The position numbers and the translations under genes were made by a program. A stretch of DNA of 64,000 nt from Alkalicoccus luteus. GTDB taxonomy: Bacteria; Bacillota; Bacilli; Bacillales; Salisediminibacteriaceae. Shown here in pieces: positions 25,945 to 34,140 of the stretch. The notes beneath the pieces are model-generated. The model searched no databases. It was not told the DNA's origin and worked only from the letters and a program-made list of their open reading frames with translations. Where the stretch lies: the NCBI RefSeq assembly GCF_012034335.1, contig NZ_JAATHJ010000001.1, forward strand, positions 62,001 through 126,000. Reading direction: 5' to 3'. Positions within the stretch are counted from its first letter, which is position 1. Every line of letters begins with the position of its first letter.

Positions 25945-26520
25945 ATGCGTATTATCCGATGGCTGGACGAACATATCGAGGAAGCACTGCTCGTCGTTTT
26001 TTCCAGTATTATGATCATTATTATCGCTCTCCAGGTATTCATGCGCTACGTAATCGGCGATTCGCTGGCATGGTCGGAAGAGCTCGCCCGATTTTCGTTT
26101 ATCTGGCTTGTCTATATCGGGATCAGCTACGGGATTAAAAAGCAGCGGCACATCAAAGTGGATGTGATGCTGATTGTCTTCAAGCACCGTGGCAAAATCA
26201 TCCTTAACATGATCTCCAATCTGATTTTCCTTGGGTTTGCGGTCGTGGTGATTTATTACGGCACCGATATCGCTACGCGGATTCTGGAGCTTGGTCAGCG
26301 TTCACCGGGTCTCGGTGTGCCGATGGGGCTTGTCTACATGGCGACGCCGGTCGGAATGGGGCTGACGGTCATTCGCCTTCTGCAGCAGCTGTACCAGCAG
26401 GGACGGGCACTGGCAGGCAAGGGCGACTTCTCCGTGGAGCTTGAGCATGACAAAGCGCTCGACACCCAGGAGGACCTGATTGAGAAAAACGAAGAAGACC
26501 AACCGAAGGTAGACAGGTAG
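25945..26520 (+). CDS. TRAP transporter small permease (DctQ family)
   Basis: A 191-residue membrane protein with four transmembrane helices and the DctQ signature around LQVFMRYVIGDSLAWSEELARFSFIWLVYIGISYGIKK, where the Trp-Ser-Glu-Glu is family-typical. A charged C-terminal tail (KALDTQEDLIEKNEEDQPKVDR) extends past the last helix. It forms the membrane complex with the large permease whose gene starts 13 bp after this stop. Confidence 0.92.
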   Translation: MRIIRWLDEHIEEALLVVFSSIMIIIIALQVFMRYVIGDSLAWSEELARFSFIWLVYIGISYGIKKQRHIKVDVMLIVFKHRGKIILNMISNLIFLGFAVVVIYYGTDIATRILELGQRSPGLGVPMGLVYMATPVGMGLTVIRLLQQLYQQGRALAGKGDFSVELEHDKALDTQEDLIEKNEEDQPKVDR

Positions 26521-26533
26521 GAGGGATGTAGCC

Positions 26534-27814
26534 GTGACAGAAGCGATATTATTTATTAGTTTTGCCGTACTGCTCCTTTTGAGCGTGCCGGTCGGGATCG
26601 CACTCGGTGTGGCGACCCTGCTTACCATTGTGTTTGCCGACGTGCAGACGATCGATTTCCTCGTGCAGGCGATGGTCACCTCGATTGACTCCTTTCCGCT
26701 GATGGCCGTCCCGTTCTTCATCATTGCCGGTGAAATCATGGGACGCGGCGGGATCACGGAACGATTGTTTGGCGTCGCCAACTCGCTTGTCGGGAATAAA
26801 ACAGGCGGTTTTGCGATTGCGACGATCGTGACCGCACTCTTTTTTGCCGCGATTTCCGGCTCCGCTCCGGCGACGGTTGCCGCGATCGGCGGGATGATGA
26901 TCCCGGCGATGGTCAGCCTCGGCTATGATAAACGGTTTGCGACAGCGACGGTCGCAGCAGCCGGGTCCCTCGGCGTCATGATTCCGCCGAGTATCCCGAT
27001 GGTCATGTATGGGGTGACAGGTTCCACGTCCATTGGGGACATGTTTATCGCCGGTATTATTCCAGGCTTCATCGTCGCCGGGTTCCTGATTGCGTTTGCC
27101 TATTTCTATTCGAAGAAAATGGGCTATAAAGGTGACTCGGAAGAGCCGTTTACGTTTAAGCGGTTCGGGGCGGAGTGCTGGAGAGCGAAGTGGGCGCTCT
27201 TGATTCCGATCATCATTTTAGGTGGTATTTACGGAGGAATCTTCACGCCGACAGAAGCTGCCGTTATCGCCGTCGTCTACGGGATTCTGATCAGCGTGTT
27301 CGTTTACCGCGAACTGCCGATTAAAAAGCTGCCGAGCGTACTCGCAGCCGGGTCGCTCACAACCGCAACGGTGCTCATCGTGGTTGGCTCTGCTACCGCG
27401 TTCGGCCAGCTGCTGACGCGTCAGCAGGTACCGACACGTATCGCAGAAGCAATGGTGCAGGTGTCGGAGAATCCGGTTATCATCATGCTGCTCATCATCG
27501 TGCTGCTTTTGATCGTCGGCTGTTTTATGGACACGCTCGCATCGATCATCATTCTGACGCCGCTGCTGCTTCCGGTAGCCATCGAATTCGGCTACGATCC
27601 GGTGCACTTCGGGATGGTCATGATCATCACGCTTGCCATCGGCTTTATTACACCGCCGCTTGGGGTTAACCTGTTCGTCAGCTCCGGTATATCCGGACTG
27701 CCGATCATGACGATCGCCCGCGGCGTGATTCCGTACTTCTTTATGATGCTGATCGCACTGCTGATCATCACCTTTATTCCGCAGCTTTCGCTTTACCTGC
27801 CGTCGTTCAGGTAG
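26534..27814 (+). CDS. TRAP transporter large permease (DctM family)
   Basis: A 426-residue protein with about 12 hydrophobic helices, the ion-coupled channel subunit of the TRAP system. Recognisable blocks are AVPFFIIAGEIMGRGG, ISGSAPATVAAIGGMMIPAM, LGVMIPPSIPMVMYG and the C-terminal HFGMVMIITLAIGFITPPLGVNLFV. GTG is the start, with GGAGGG upstream. Sequence is complete with no gaps. A hairpin-T terminator lies 14 bp downstream, but the same-strand operon genes resume after it. Confidence 0.93.
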   Translation: MTEAILFISFAVLLLLSVPVGIALGVATLLTIVFADVQTIDFLVQAMVTSIDSFPLMAVPFFIIAGEIMGRGGITERLFGVANSLVGNKTGGFAIATIVTALFFAAISGSAPATVAAIGGMMIPAMVSLGYDKRFATATVAAAGSLGVMIPPSIPMVMYGVTGSTSIGDMFIAGIIPGFIVAGFLIAFAYFYSKKMGYKGDSEEPFTFKRFGAECWRAKWALLIPIIILGGIYGGIFTPTEAAVIAVVYGILISVFVYRELPIKKLPSVLAAGSLTTATVLIVVGSATAFGQLLTRQQVPTRIAEAMVQVSENPVIIMLLIIVLLLIVGCFMDTLASIIILTPLLLPVAIEFGYDPVHFGMVMIITLAIGFITPPLGVNLFVSSGISGLPIMTIARGVIPYFFMMLIALLIITFIPQLSLYLPSFR

Positions 27815-27828
27815 CGATCTGACAAAAG

Positions 27829-27856
27829 CCGTCCAACCAGCTTTTGGACGGTTTTT
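27829..27856 (+). terminator. Terminator or attenuator inside the operon
   Basis: CCGTCCAA / TTGGACGG (8 bp, 7-nt loop) followed by TTTTT. It is 33 bp upstream of the HPr-like gene, so it may only partly end transcription of the TRAP segment. Confidence 0.82.
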
Positions 27857-27889
27857 CTTTATCATTATGTAACGAGGAGTGCTGTAGAT

Positions 27890-28147
27890 ATGGAGATTGC
27901 CAAACAGGATATTACGATCCGCCTGGATGAAACCCAGACGATTGTCGAACTGACGAATCTGCTGACACCGTATGAATCGGACATTTATATCGTGAACCGC
28001 TCCGGCGGCAACGTGATCGAGGCAAACGTCAAAAGCCTGCTCGGGCTCGTCAGCCTGCGTATCGGCAACGGAGACCGGGTCTCGGTCAGGGCAGAAGGAA
28101 CAGACGCAGAGGCGGCACTCGAGGCCGTCGTCCAATTTTTAACGTAG
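27890..28147 (+). CDS. HPr-like protein without the phosphocarrier histidine
   Basis: An 85-residue protein that aligns over its length with HPr/Crh. The C-terminal half is well kept: [39 protein letters not shown] matches the HPr segment around regulatory Ser46, with Ser49 here in its place. The loop that holds active-site His15 in HPr (GIHARPAT) is replaced by [10 protein letters not shown], with no His anywhere in the protein. It therefore cannot pass phosphate from Enzyme I, but could be a target of HPr kinase and act in regulation, as Crh does. It is followed by dgoD 11 bp on. The role in this operon is unknown. Confidence 0.8.
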   Translation: MEIAKQDITIRLDETQTIVELTNLLTPYESDIYIVNRSGGNVIEANVKSLLGLVSLRIGNGDRVSVRAEGTDAEAALEAVVQFLT

Positions 28148-28158
28148 GAGGAATCACG

Positions 28159-29307
28159 ATGAAGGTTACGTCTATGGAATGTTTTATCGTACCGCCGAGG
28201 TGGTGCTTTCTGAAGGTGGAAACAGACGAGGGAATCACCGGCTGGGGCGAACCGGTCGTGGAAGGACGTGCCGCTACGGTGAAGGCGGCAGTGGAGGAAC
28301 TGAAGGAATACGTCATCGGCCGGGATCCGCGGCTGATTGAAGATACATGGAACATGCTTTACCGGAGCGGCTTTTACCGCGGCGGACCGGTGCACATGAG
28401 TGCACTGGCGGGTATCGATCAGGCGCTCTGGGACATTAAAGGCAAGTTTCACGGCGTGCCGGTCTATGAGCTGCTTGGCGGAGCGTGCCGCGAAAAAATG
28501 CGTGTCTATTCGTGGATCGGCGGCGACCGCCCGGACGACGTCGCAGAACACGTGAAACAGCAGCTCGCACAGGGCTTTACCGCGGTCAAAATGAATGCGA
28601 CTAACGAGATGCAGTACATTGATTCCTATAAAAAGGTCGATGAAGCGGTGGATCGGATTGCAGCAATACGCGACGCCGTCGGGCAGGATGTGGAAGTCGG
28701 GCTCGATTTTCACGGAAGGGTGCATAAACCGATGGCAAAAGTGCTCGCAAAAGCACTGGAGCCATACCGGCCGATGTTTCTGGAGGAGCCGGTGCTGCCG
28801 GAAAACAATGAGGCGCTTGCGGAAATTGCACGCAGCACGTCGATCCCGATTGCGACCGGAGAGCGGATGTATTCGAGATGGGATTTTAAGCCGCTGCTTG
28901 AAGGCGGCTACGCTGACATCATCCAGCCGGATCTCTCGCACGCGGGCGGCATCACCGAATGCCGGAAAATCGCAGCGATGGCGGAAGCGTACGATGTGGC
29001 GCTCGCACCGCACTGTCCACTGGGGCCGGTTGCACTCGCTTCGTGCCTGCAGGTGGACGCCGTCTCGCACAACGCGTTTATTCAGGAGCAGAGCTTTGGG
29101 ATTCACTACAACGTTGGCAATGACTTGAATGACTACTTAAAGGATACGTCGGTTTTTGCGTTTGAAGACGGATTTGTTCATCTGCCGAAGGGACCGGGTC
29201 TTGGTGTAGAGATGGATGAAGATAAAATCCGCCGCGCTGCAGACGATGCGTTTGCGTGGAAAAACCCGGTCTGGCGCCACGCAGATGGCAGCATTGCAGA
29301 ATGGTAA
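28159..29307 (+). CDS. dgoD: D-galactonate dehydratase
   Basis: A 382-residue enolase-superfamily enzyme that dehydrates D-galactonate to 2-keto-3-deoxygalactonate. Very close to E. coli DgoD in pattern: [45 protein letters not shown], the metal ligands in GLDFHGR, EEPVLPE and ATGERM, and the catalytic His in LAPHCPLGP. Length is normal. It is flanked by the HPr-like gene and the KDG-type kinase with short gaps, so the pathway (dehydratase, kinase, aldolase) is in order. Related acids such as a C4-epimer cannot be excluded as substrates. Confidence 0.93.
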   Translation: MKVTSMECFIVPPRWCFLKVETDEGITGWGEPVVEGRAATVKAAVEELKEYVIGRDPRLIEDTWNMLYRSGFYRGGPVHMSALAGIDQALWDIKGKFHGVPVYELLGGACREKMRVYSWIGGDRPDDVAEHVKQQLAQGFTAVKMNATNEMQYIDSYKKVDEAVDRIAAIRDAVGQDVEVGLDFHGRVHKPMAKVLAKALEPYRPMFLEEPVLPENNEALAEIARSTSIPIATGERMYSRWDFKPLLEGGYADIIQPDLSHAGGITECRKIAAMAEAYDVALAPHCPLGPVALASCLQVDAVSHNAFIQEQSFGIHYNVGNDLNDYLKDTSVFAFEDGFVHLPKGPGLGVEMDEDKIRRAADDAFAWKNPVWRHADGSIAEW

Positions 29308-29321
29308 GGAGGAGAAGCGAT

Positions 29322-30299
29322 ATGACGTCACCGGAAGTGATAACGATGGGGGAAACGATGGTGATCATGAACCCCCAGCAGGATCTGCCGCTTGAATATG
29401 TGGATACCTTCCGCAAGCAAATCGGCGGCGCGGAATCGAACGTGGCGGTTGGTGTGGCAAGGCTCGGACATACGAGCGGCTGGATCAGCCGAGTAGGCGA
29501 CGATCCGTTCGGCACGTATATTGAGAAAACACTCCGCGGGGAAGGGATTGATCTGTCACACGTGGCACGGGATACGCAGGCGCCGACGGGATTCTTTTTT
29601 AAAGAACGCCGCCGCGCAGACAGCGTTAACGTGTACTACTACCGGGCCGGTTCGGCAGCTAGCAGGCTGCAGCCGGGTGATGTGGACCCGGATTACGTGG
29701 CCGGCGCGAAGCTCGTGCACGTGTCCGGGATTCTGCCGGCGCTTAGCATCGACTGCCGTCACGCAGCCGATCAGCTGTTGGAAACCGCGAAAAACGCAGC
29801 TGTTCCGGTTGTATTTGACCCGAATGTACGCATGAAGCTGTGGAACAGCCGCGAGGAAGCGGCTGAGATCTTAAACCGCTATGCGCTTGCAAGCGACTAC
29901 GTGCTGATCGGTCAGTCAGAAGGGGAACTTCTCGCAGATGAACGCGAACCAGAGGCGATCGCCTCGTTTTACCAGCGACAGAATCCGGAGCTGACGGTCG
30001 TAGTCAAGCTCGGAGAAGACGGAGCGTTCGTCTCGGCACCTGATGAGCAGTTTCACGCCGCCGGCTACCCCGTTCAAACCGTGACTGATCCAATCGGAGC
30101 AGGCGATGCGTTTGCGGCTGCCTTTATGAGCGGACTGCTGCACGGAGAAACGCTCCCGCGATCGGTGCAGCTTGGTAACGCTGCTGGAGCATGTACGGTT
30201 CAGGCAGCAGGCGATATTGAAGGATTCCCATCTCGACAGGAGCTGGAGGCGCTTCTTCAGGCCGAAGGAAAACGGCCCGCTGAAGACGTGAACCGGTAA
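29322..30299 (+). CDS. kdgK: PfkB-family 2-keto-3-deoxy-sugar-acid kinase
   Basis: A 325-residue ribokinase-fold enzyme that phosphorylates the 2-keto-3-deoxy acid made by the dehydratase. It has an N-terminal TMGETMVIMNPQ, the substrate motif GGAESNVAVGVARLG, ADSVNVYYYRAGSAASRL (typical of KDG kinases) and the ATP/anion-hole motif DPIGAGDAFAAAF with the catalytic Asp. The start ATG 29322 has AAGGAGGAG 5-6 nt upstream; the frame is open 22 codons before it into dgoD. Whether gluconate- or galactonate-type acid is preferred cannot be told; the operon suggests galactonate. Confidence 0.9.
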   Translation: MTSPEVITMGETMVIMNPQQDLPLEYVDTFRKQIGGAESNVAVGVARLGHTSGWISRVGDDPFGTYIEKTLRGEGIDLSHVARDTQAPTGFFFKERRRADSVNVYYYRAGSAASRLQPGDVDPDYVAGAKLVHVSGILPALSIDCRHAADQLLETAKNAAVPVVFDPNVRMKLWNSREEAAEILNRYALASDYVLIGQSEGELLADEREPEAIASFYQRQNPELTVVVKLGEDGAFVSAPDEQFHAAGYPVQTVTDPIGAGDAFAAAFMSGLLHGETLPRSVQLGNAAGACTVQAAGDIEGFPSRQELEALLQAEGKRPAEDVNR

Positions 30300-30314
30300 C
30301 AAGGAGGAAAAGCT

Positions 30315-30947
30315 GTGCATACATTTCCAATGTTTGAAACGTCACCGATTATTGCCGTGATTCGCAAACCGCCGAAGGAGCACGTGTTTTCGCTCGTTGA
30401 AGCGCTGCTGAAAGGCGGGGTTACGAATTTGGAGCTGACAATGCAGGAGCATGATTCTGCTGATACGATACATGAACTCGTGCACCGCTACGGGAAGGAA
30501 GCCTGGATCGGCGCCGGCACCGTGATTGACGAAGCGCAGGCTGCAGCTGCTGTGCAGGCGGGAGCCTCGTTTATTTTTTCACCGAACATGGACAGGCGCG
30601 TGATTCAAACGGCGAAAAAGCTTGGTGCAGTCTCGATTCCCGGCGTACTGACACCGACAGAAGCGCTGCAGGCGGTGGAGGCTGGCGCTGACTGTGTCAA
30701 AGTCTTTCCGGCGTCCGCATTCGGACCGCGCTACATCAAGGAGCTGAAAGGGCCACTTCCGCATGTGCCGATCATTCCGACAGGCGGCATCGACCGGACG
30801 AACATCGCGGACTTCCGCGAAGCAGGAGCAATAGCCTGCGGACTTGGAGGCTCGCTCGTCGACCGGAAGCTGATCGACTCTGGAAACTTTTCCGAACTGA
30901 CGAGCCGTGCAGAAGAGCTGGTGGCACTTGCCGGAGGCCATTCATGA
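30315..30947 (+). CDS. 2-keto-3-deoxy-6-phosphogluconate/galactonate aldolase (first copy)
   Basis: A 210-residue class I aldolase that splits the phosphorylated keto-deoxy acid into pyruvate and glyceraldehyde 3-phosphate. The Schiff-base Lys is in DCVKVFPAS, the Glu/Thr site in WIGAGTVIDEAQ, and the phosphate loop in PTGGID. The start is GTG 30315 with AAGGAGG 7 nt upstream. It overlaps rpiA by 4 bp (ATGA). A second aldolase of the same family is encoded at 40427; the two differ substantially, so this is not a recent duplication. Confidence 0.9.
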   Translation: MHTFPMFETSPIIAVIRKPPKEHVFSLVEALLKGGVTNLELTMQEHDSADTIHELVHRYGKEAWIGAGTVIDEAQAAAAVQAGASFIFSPNMDRRVIQTAKKLGAVSIPGVLTPTEALQAVEAGADCVKVFPASAFGPRYIKELKGPLPHVPIIPTGGIDRTNIADFREAGAIACGLGGSLVDRKLIDSGNFSELTSRAEELVALAGGHS

Positions 30948-31624
30948 GCCGGGAGCGGGAAAAAGAACTCGCGGCTTGGACTGCCGTCGACTGGGTGAAA
31001 GACGGAATGACGATCGGTCTCGGCTCGGGCAGCACGATGAACGTCTTTATTGAAAAGCTTGGCGAACGGGTGCAGCAGGGGCTGTCAGTTGAAGCGGTTT
31101 CCTCGTCGGTGAAGTCTGCCCGGCTGGCTGAACAGCACGGCATTCGCGTTCGTGCAATGGAAGAGGCGACTGCCGTCGAGCTTGCTGTTGACGGCGCCGA
31201 TGAAGTGACGACGAAAGGACTGCTCGTTAAAGGCGGGGGCGGATCGCTGCTGCGGGAGAAACTCGTACTGGAAGCTGCAGAGAAGCGGCTGATCCTGATT
31301 GATGCAGGGAAATACGTGCAGGCAGCCGGAGCCTTTCCGCTGCCGGTGGAAATTGTTCCGTTTGCATACAGGCAGACGATGGAGCGGATCCGCCGGACGG
31401 GCCTTGAGCCGGAGCTGCGTGTACGTAAAGACGAGCCGTTTGTGACGGACAATGGCCTTTGGATCGTGGACTGTCAGACGAAAGGCGTCACGGTGAATGA
31501 ATCGCTGCACGAACAGCTGAAGCAGCTGACGGGCGTCGTTGAAACTGGTATTTTCGCGGCGATGGCAGACGATGTGCTGATTGGCAAAACAGATAAGGTT
31601 GAGCACCTGACATTTTCGAGGTAG
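30944..31624 (+). CDS. rpiA: Ribose-5-phosphate isomerase A
   Basis: A 226-residue isomerase joining ribulose 5-phosphate and ribose 5-phosphate. Motifs: GLGSGSTMNVFIEKL (phosphate binding), DGADEVTTKGLLVKGGGGSLLREKL (active-site Asp, Lys and Glu) and VTDNGLWIVDC. Length is normal for RpiA. Finding it in a sugar-acid operon together with 6-phosphogluconate dehydrogenase suggests a dedicated route from gluconate into the pentose phosphate pool, possibly beside a housekeeping rpi gene elsewhere. Its start overlaps the aldolase stop by 4 bp. Confidence 0.92.
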   Translation: MSREREKELAAWTAVDWVKDGMTIGLGSGSTMNVFIEKLGERVQQGLSVEAVSSSVKSARLAEQHGIRVRAMEEATAVELAVDGADEVTTKGLLVKGGGGSLLREKLVLEAAEKRLILIDAGKYVQAAGAFPLPVEIVPFAYRQTMERIRRTGLEPELRVRKDEPFVTDNGLWIVDCQTKGVTVNESLHEQLKQLTGVVETGIFAAMADDVLIGKTDKVEHLTFSR

Positions 31625-31636
31625 GAGGAGATTCAC

Positions 31637-32632
31637 ATGACACAATGGACAATTGCCGTTACCGACTATGACTATACGACATTTGAACCGGAGCAGAGCG
31701 TGATAGACGATCAGAATATAAAGCTGGAGCTGCATCAGTGCAAAACAGAAGCAGAGGTCATTGAGGCGTGTCAGCATGCGGACGCGCTCTTGAATCAGTA
31801 TGCACCGATTACACGACACGTATTGGAACAGCTGCCGAATGTAAAGGTGGTCGCCCGGTACGGGATCGGAGTGAATACGATTGATGTCGAAGCTGCAACG
31901 GACCATGACGTGCTCGTCTGCAACGTCACCGATTACTGTCTGGATGAAGTTGCGGATCATACGATGGCTTTTGTACTGGAGCACGCCAGAAAGCTTGTCA
32001 CCCTGCGCGACTCGGTCCGCAAAGGCGAATGGCACTTTCAAAAGGCGGCACCGATTCCGAGGCTCCGAAAACAGACGCTCGGATTAGCCGGATTCGGCAA
32101 CATACCGAGAAACGTAGCGGAAAAAGCGAAGCCGTTCGGCCTGCGCGTGCTGGCCTATGATCCGTTCGTCGACGAAGCAACGGCCGCAGCAGCAGGAGTC
32201 AAGCTCGTTTCGTTTGAAACCCTCTGCCGCGAGTCGGACTTCCTTTCGGTACACCTGCCGCAGACGAACGAAACTGAAGGAATCTTCAACAAGGAAGCAT
32301 TTCAGCAGATGAAGGAGAATGCGCTGATTATCAACACATCACGCGGACCGGTGATCGATGAACATGCGCTGATCCACGCGCTGAAACAAGGAGAAATCGC
32401 CGCAGCGTCTCTGGACGTGCTGGAGCAGGAGCCGGCAGCTGCCGACCACCCGTTCCGCACGATGGATAACGTCATTCTGACACCGCACTCCGCCTTCTAT
32501 TCAGAAGAATCCGTGATTGAGCTGAAACAAAAGACCGCTCAAAACGCGGTGGACGTCCTCCAAGGCCGGTTTCCCGCTTACATCGTGAACCGGGATGTGA
32601 AAGAAAAGCTGGCGCTTGCGGAGCGATCTTAA
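31637..32632 (+). CDS. D-isomer 2-hydroxyacid dehydrogenase (C-terminal-binding-protein type)
   Basis: A 331-residue NAD(P)-dependent dehydrogenase. The nucleotide-binding domain shows TLGLAGFGNIPRNVAEKAKPFGLRVLAYDP, and the catalytic Arg, Glu and His lie in NTSRGPVIDEHAL, LEQEP and LTPHSAFYSEE. The family includes 2-ketogluconate/glyoxylate reductases. In a gluconate/galactonate operon, reduction of 2-ketogluconate to gluconate is a reasonable guess, but the substrate is not visible. It is the last gene of the operon; a terminator follows. Confidence 0.86.
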   Translation: MTQWTIAVTDYDYTTFEPEQSVIDDQNIKLELHQCKTEAEVIEACQHADALLNQYAPITRHVLEQLPNVKVVARYGIGVNTIDVEAATDHDVLVCNVTDYCLDEVADHTMAFVLEHARKLVTLRDSVRKGEWHFQKAAPIPRLRKQTLGLAGFGNIPRNVAEKAKPFGLRVLAYDPFVDEATAAAAGVKLVSFETLCRESDFLSVHLPQTNETEGIFNKEAFQQMKENALIINTSRGPVIDEHALIHALKQGEIAAASLDVLEQEPAAADHPFRTMDNVILTPHSAFYSEESVIELKQKTAQNAVDVLQGRFPAYIVNRDVKEKLALAERS

Positions 32633-32643
32633 AAAACATTTTG

Positions 32644-32712
32644 GCAAAAAAAGAAACCGAGCTATTTATTGAATCTCTTACCAGAGTTTCATTCATAGTT
32701 CGGTTTCTTTAG
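32644..32712. terminator. Bidirectional terminator between the galactonate operon and the ROK gene
   Basis: A 16-bp stem with one G-U pair (32650-32665 with 32695-32710, arms AAAGAAACCGAGCTAT and its partner), 29-nt loop. The minus-strand side ends in seven T and serves the ROK gene; the + side has TTTCTTTAGTTT. Confidence 0.82.
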
Positions 32713-32726
32713 TTTCGTAGTCTGAT

Positions 32727-33890
32727 TTAGTTACTCAATGTTAAGTGAGAGATATTCAAAAACGTTTGAATGGAGAGGGCGCAGGCTCCCAGTACGCAGG
32801 AATTGCCGCCTAAGCGTGAAAGGCAGATTTCTTCACATGTGCTGACGTTTGATACGAGATTATCTTTAATTCGCTCTATTGCCCGGGGACACCAGGAGAG
32901 GACGTCACTGTTGAGAACGAGAGTTTCCGGATTATACAGATTTATAACGTTGTTTAAGCCAATCGAAACGTTCCGGATGAAGCTGTCCATATGCTTTTGT
33001 GCAGTAGAGTTACCATCTTCTAACAGCTGTTGCACGTCAGGAGCTGTCAGACGGGATTCCCCAAGTTCTTCAGCCAGGTGGTCAAAGAAACTAGACTCCG
33101 AGGCATACCGTTCCCAGCAGCCTGAGTTGCCGCATTTACAAGGTCTGCCTTCCGGATAAATAATCATGTGTCCCATTTCGCCGGCATATCCATGATGACC
33201 CTTCTCCAGTTCGCCATGGATAATCATACCTGAACCAATGCCTGAAGATAAAATGACTGTCATCAAGTGATCGCTTTGCTGATGTGAAAAGACACGCTCA
33301 GCATAAGCTGATAAATTAGCATTATTTTCAAAAGTGAGTGGAATCGAAACTCGCGTCTGCAGATCAGACTTGATAGATTTTCTTCTCCATCCTAGTTTTG
33401 GAACGAACAGAATTTCTTCGTCATTGGAAACAGTACCATGGATGCCGATTGTTGCCCGAATCAATCCATACGTGGCCTCAGCGAATCGGGAAGTATACAT
33501 TTCAATATCGGCTGCAAGAATACCTAAAACAGCTTCATAGTCCTCTGTCTCTATAATTTTCTTTTCGTTAAGAACCGTGTTTCCAGCAAGGTCAGACACG
33601 TGATATAAAATCGCACCTTTATCCAAATCCGCTCCAAGCACGTAGCCTGCTTTTTCATTAATGGAAAGCATGATCGGTCTGCGTCCGACGGCATAATGCT
33701 CTGCTTCTGTTTCATAAATCAGCTCTTCTTCAAGAAGCTGAGCAACCTGTGCTGAGATCGTCGCTTTATTCAAACCAGTTACTTTGGATAGGGCAGCGCG
33801 TGATATTTTTTTTTGATCGCTGATCTCCCGGAGCAGCAGTCCGCGGTTTAACTGCTTAATGTAAGCCGCATCGCCTGTAATCATATGCAT
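32727..33890 (-). CDS. ROK-family transcriptional repressor (XylR/NagC type) of the glucuronate operon
   Basis: A 387-residue protein with a winged helix at residues about 18-80 (ISRAALSKVTGLNKATISAQVAQLLEEELI) and a ROK sugar-kinase-like domain after it. The ROK zinc motif is present as CKCGNSGCWERYAS. The ATP-binding loop region is less kinase-like, as in repressors. It is divergent from the second TRAP/glucuronate operon. A perfect 25-bp palindrome similar to XylR-type operators lies downstream of that operon's promoter. The inducer is probably glucuronate, fructuronate or a downstream acid. Confidence 0.92.
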   Translation of the reverse strand: MHMITGDAAYIKQLNRGLLLREISDQKKISRAALSKVTGLNKATISAQVAQLLEEELIYETEAEHYAVGRRPIMLSINEKAGYVLGADLDKGAILYHVSDLAGNTVLNEKKIIETEDYEAVLGILAADIEMYTSRFAEATYGLIRATIGIHGTVSNDEEILFVPKLGWRRKSIKSDLQTRVSIPLTFENNANLSAYAERVFSHQQSDHLMTVILSSGIGSGMIIHGELEKGHHGYAGEMGHMIIYPEGRPCKCGNSGCWERYASESSFFDHLAEELGESRLTAPDVQQLLEDGNSTAQKHMDSFIRNVSIGLNNVINLYNPETLVLNSDVLSWCPRAIERIKDNLVSNVSTCEEICLSRLGGNSCVLGACALSIQTFLNISHLTLSN

Positions 33891-34021
33891 CCTCCTGATG
33901 TACCCAATTAGTTTAGTAAGTAAATTATATACTATATGGACGTGGAAGCAATAGTGCTAAGGTTTATAAAGCGGAAAACAAATGACTGGTCGATTAAATT
34001 CTGAAAAATAGCAAAAAGGGA

Positions 34022-34087
34022 TTGAATATTTAAGCGCTTTCATTTATGATATAGCTATTCAGTTAATTTGTTTGGCAAACAAATTAA
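34022..34087 (+). promoter_or_regulatory. Glucuronate operon promoter with cre site and ROK operator
   Basis: TTGAAT (34022-34027) and TATGAT (34045-34050) are 17 bp apart. Between them TTTAAGCGCTTTCA (34029-34042) matches the CcpA cre consensus at all but one position. Just after the transcription start, 34063-34087 is a perfect palindrome, TTAATTTGTTTG, G, CAAACAAATTAA, the form of XylR/ROK operators. A second partial site, TTAGTTTAGTAAGTAAATT, is near the ROK gene start (33908-33926). This arrangement predicts catabolite repression plus specific induction. Confidence 0.9.
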
Positions 34088-34140
34088 TTAGTAAGCGGAT
34101 TTTGAATTCTTCATTATAAACAGGAGAAAGGGGTAGTATC

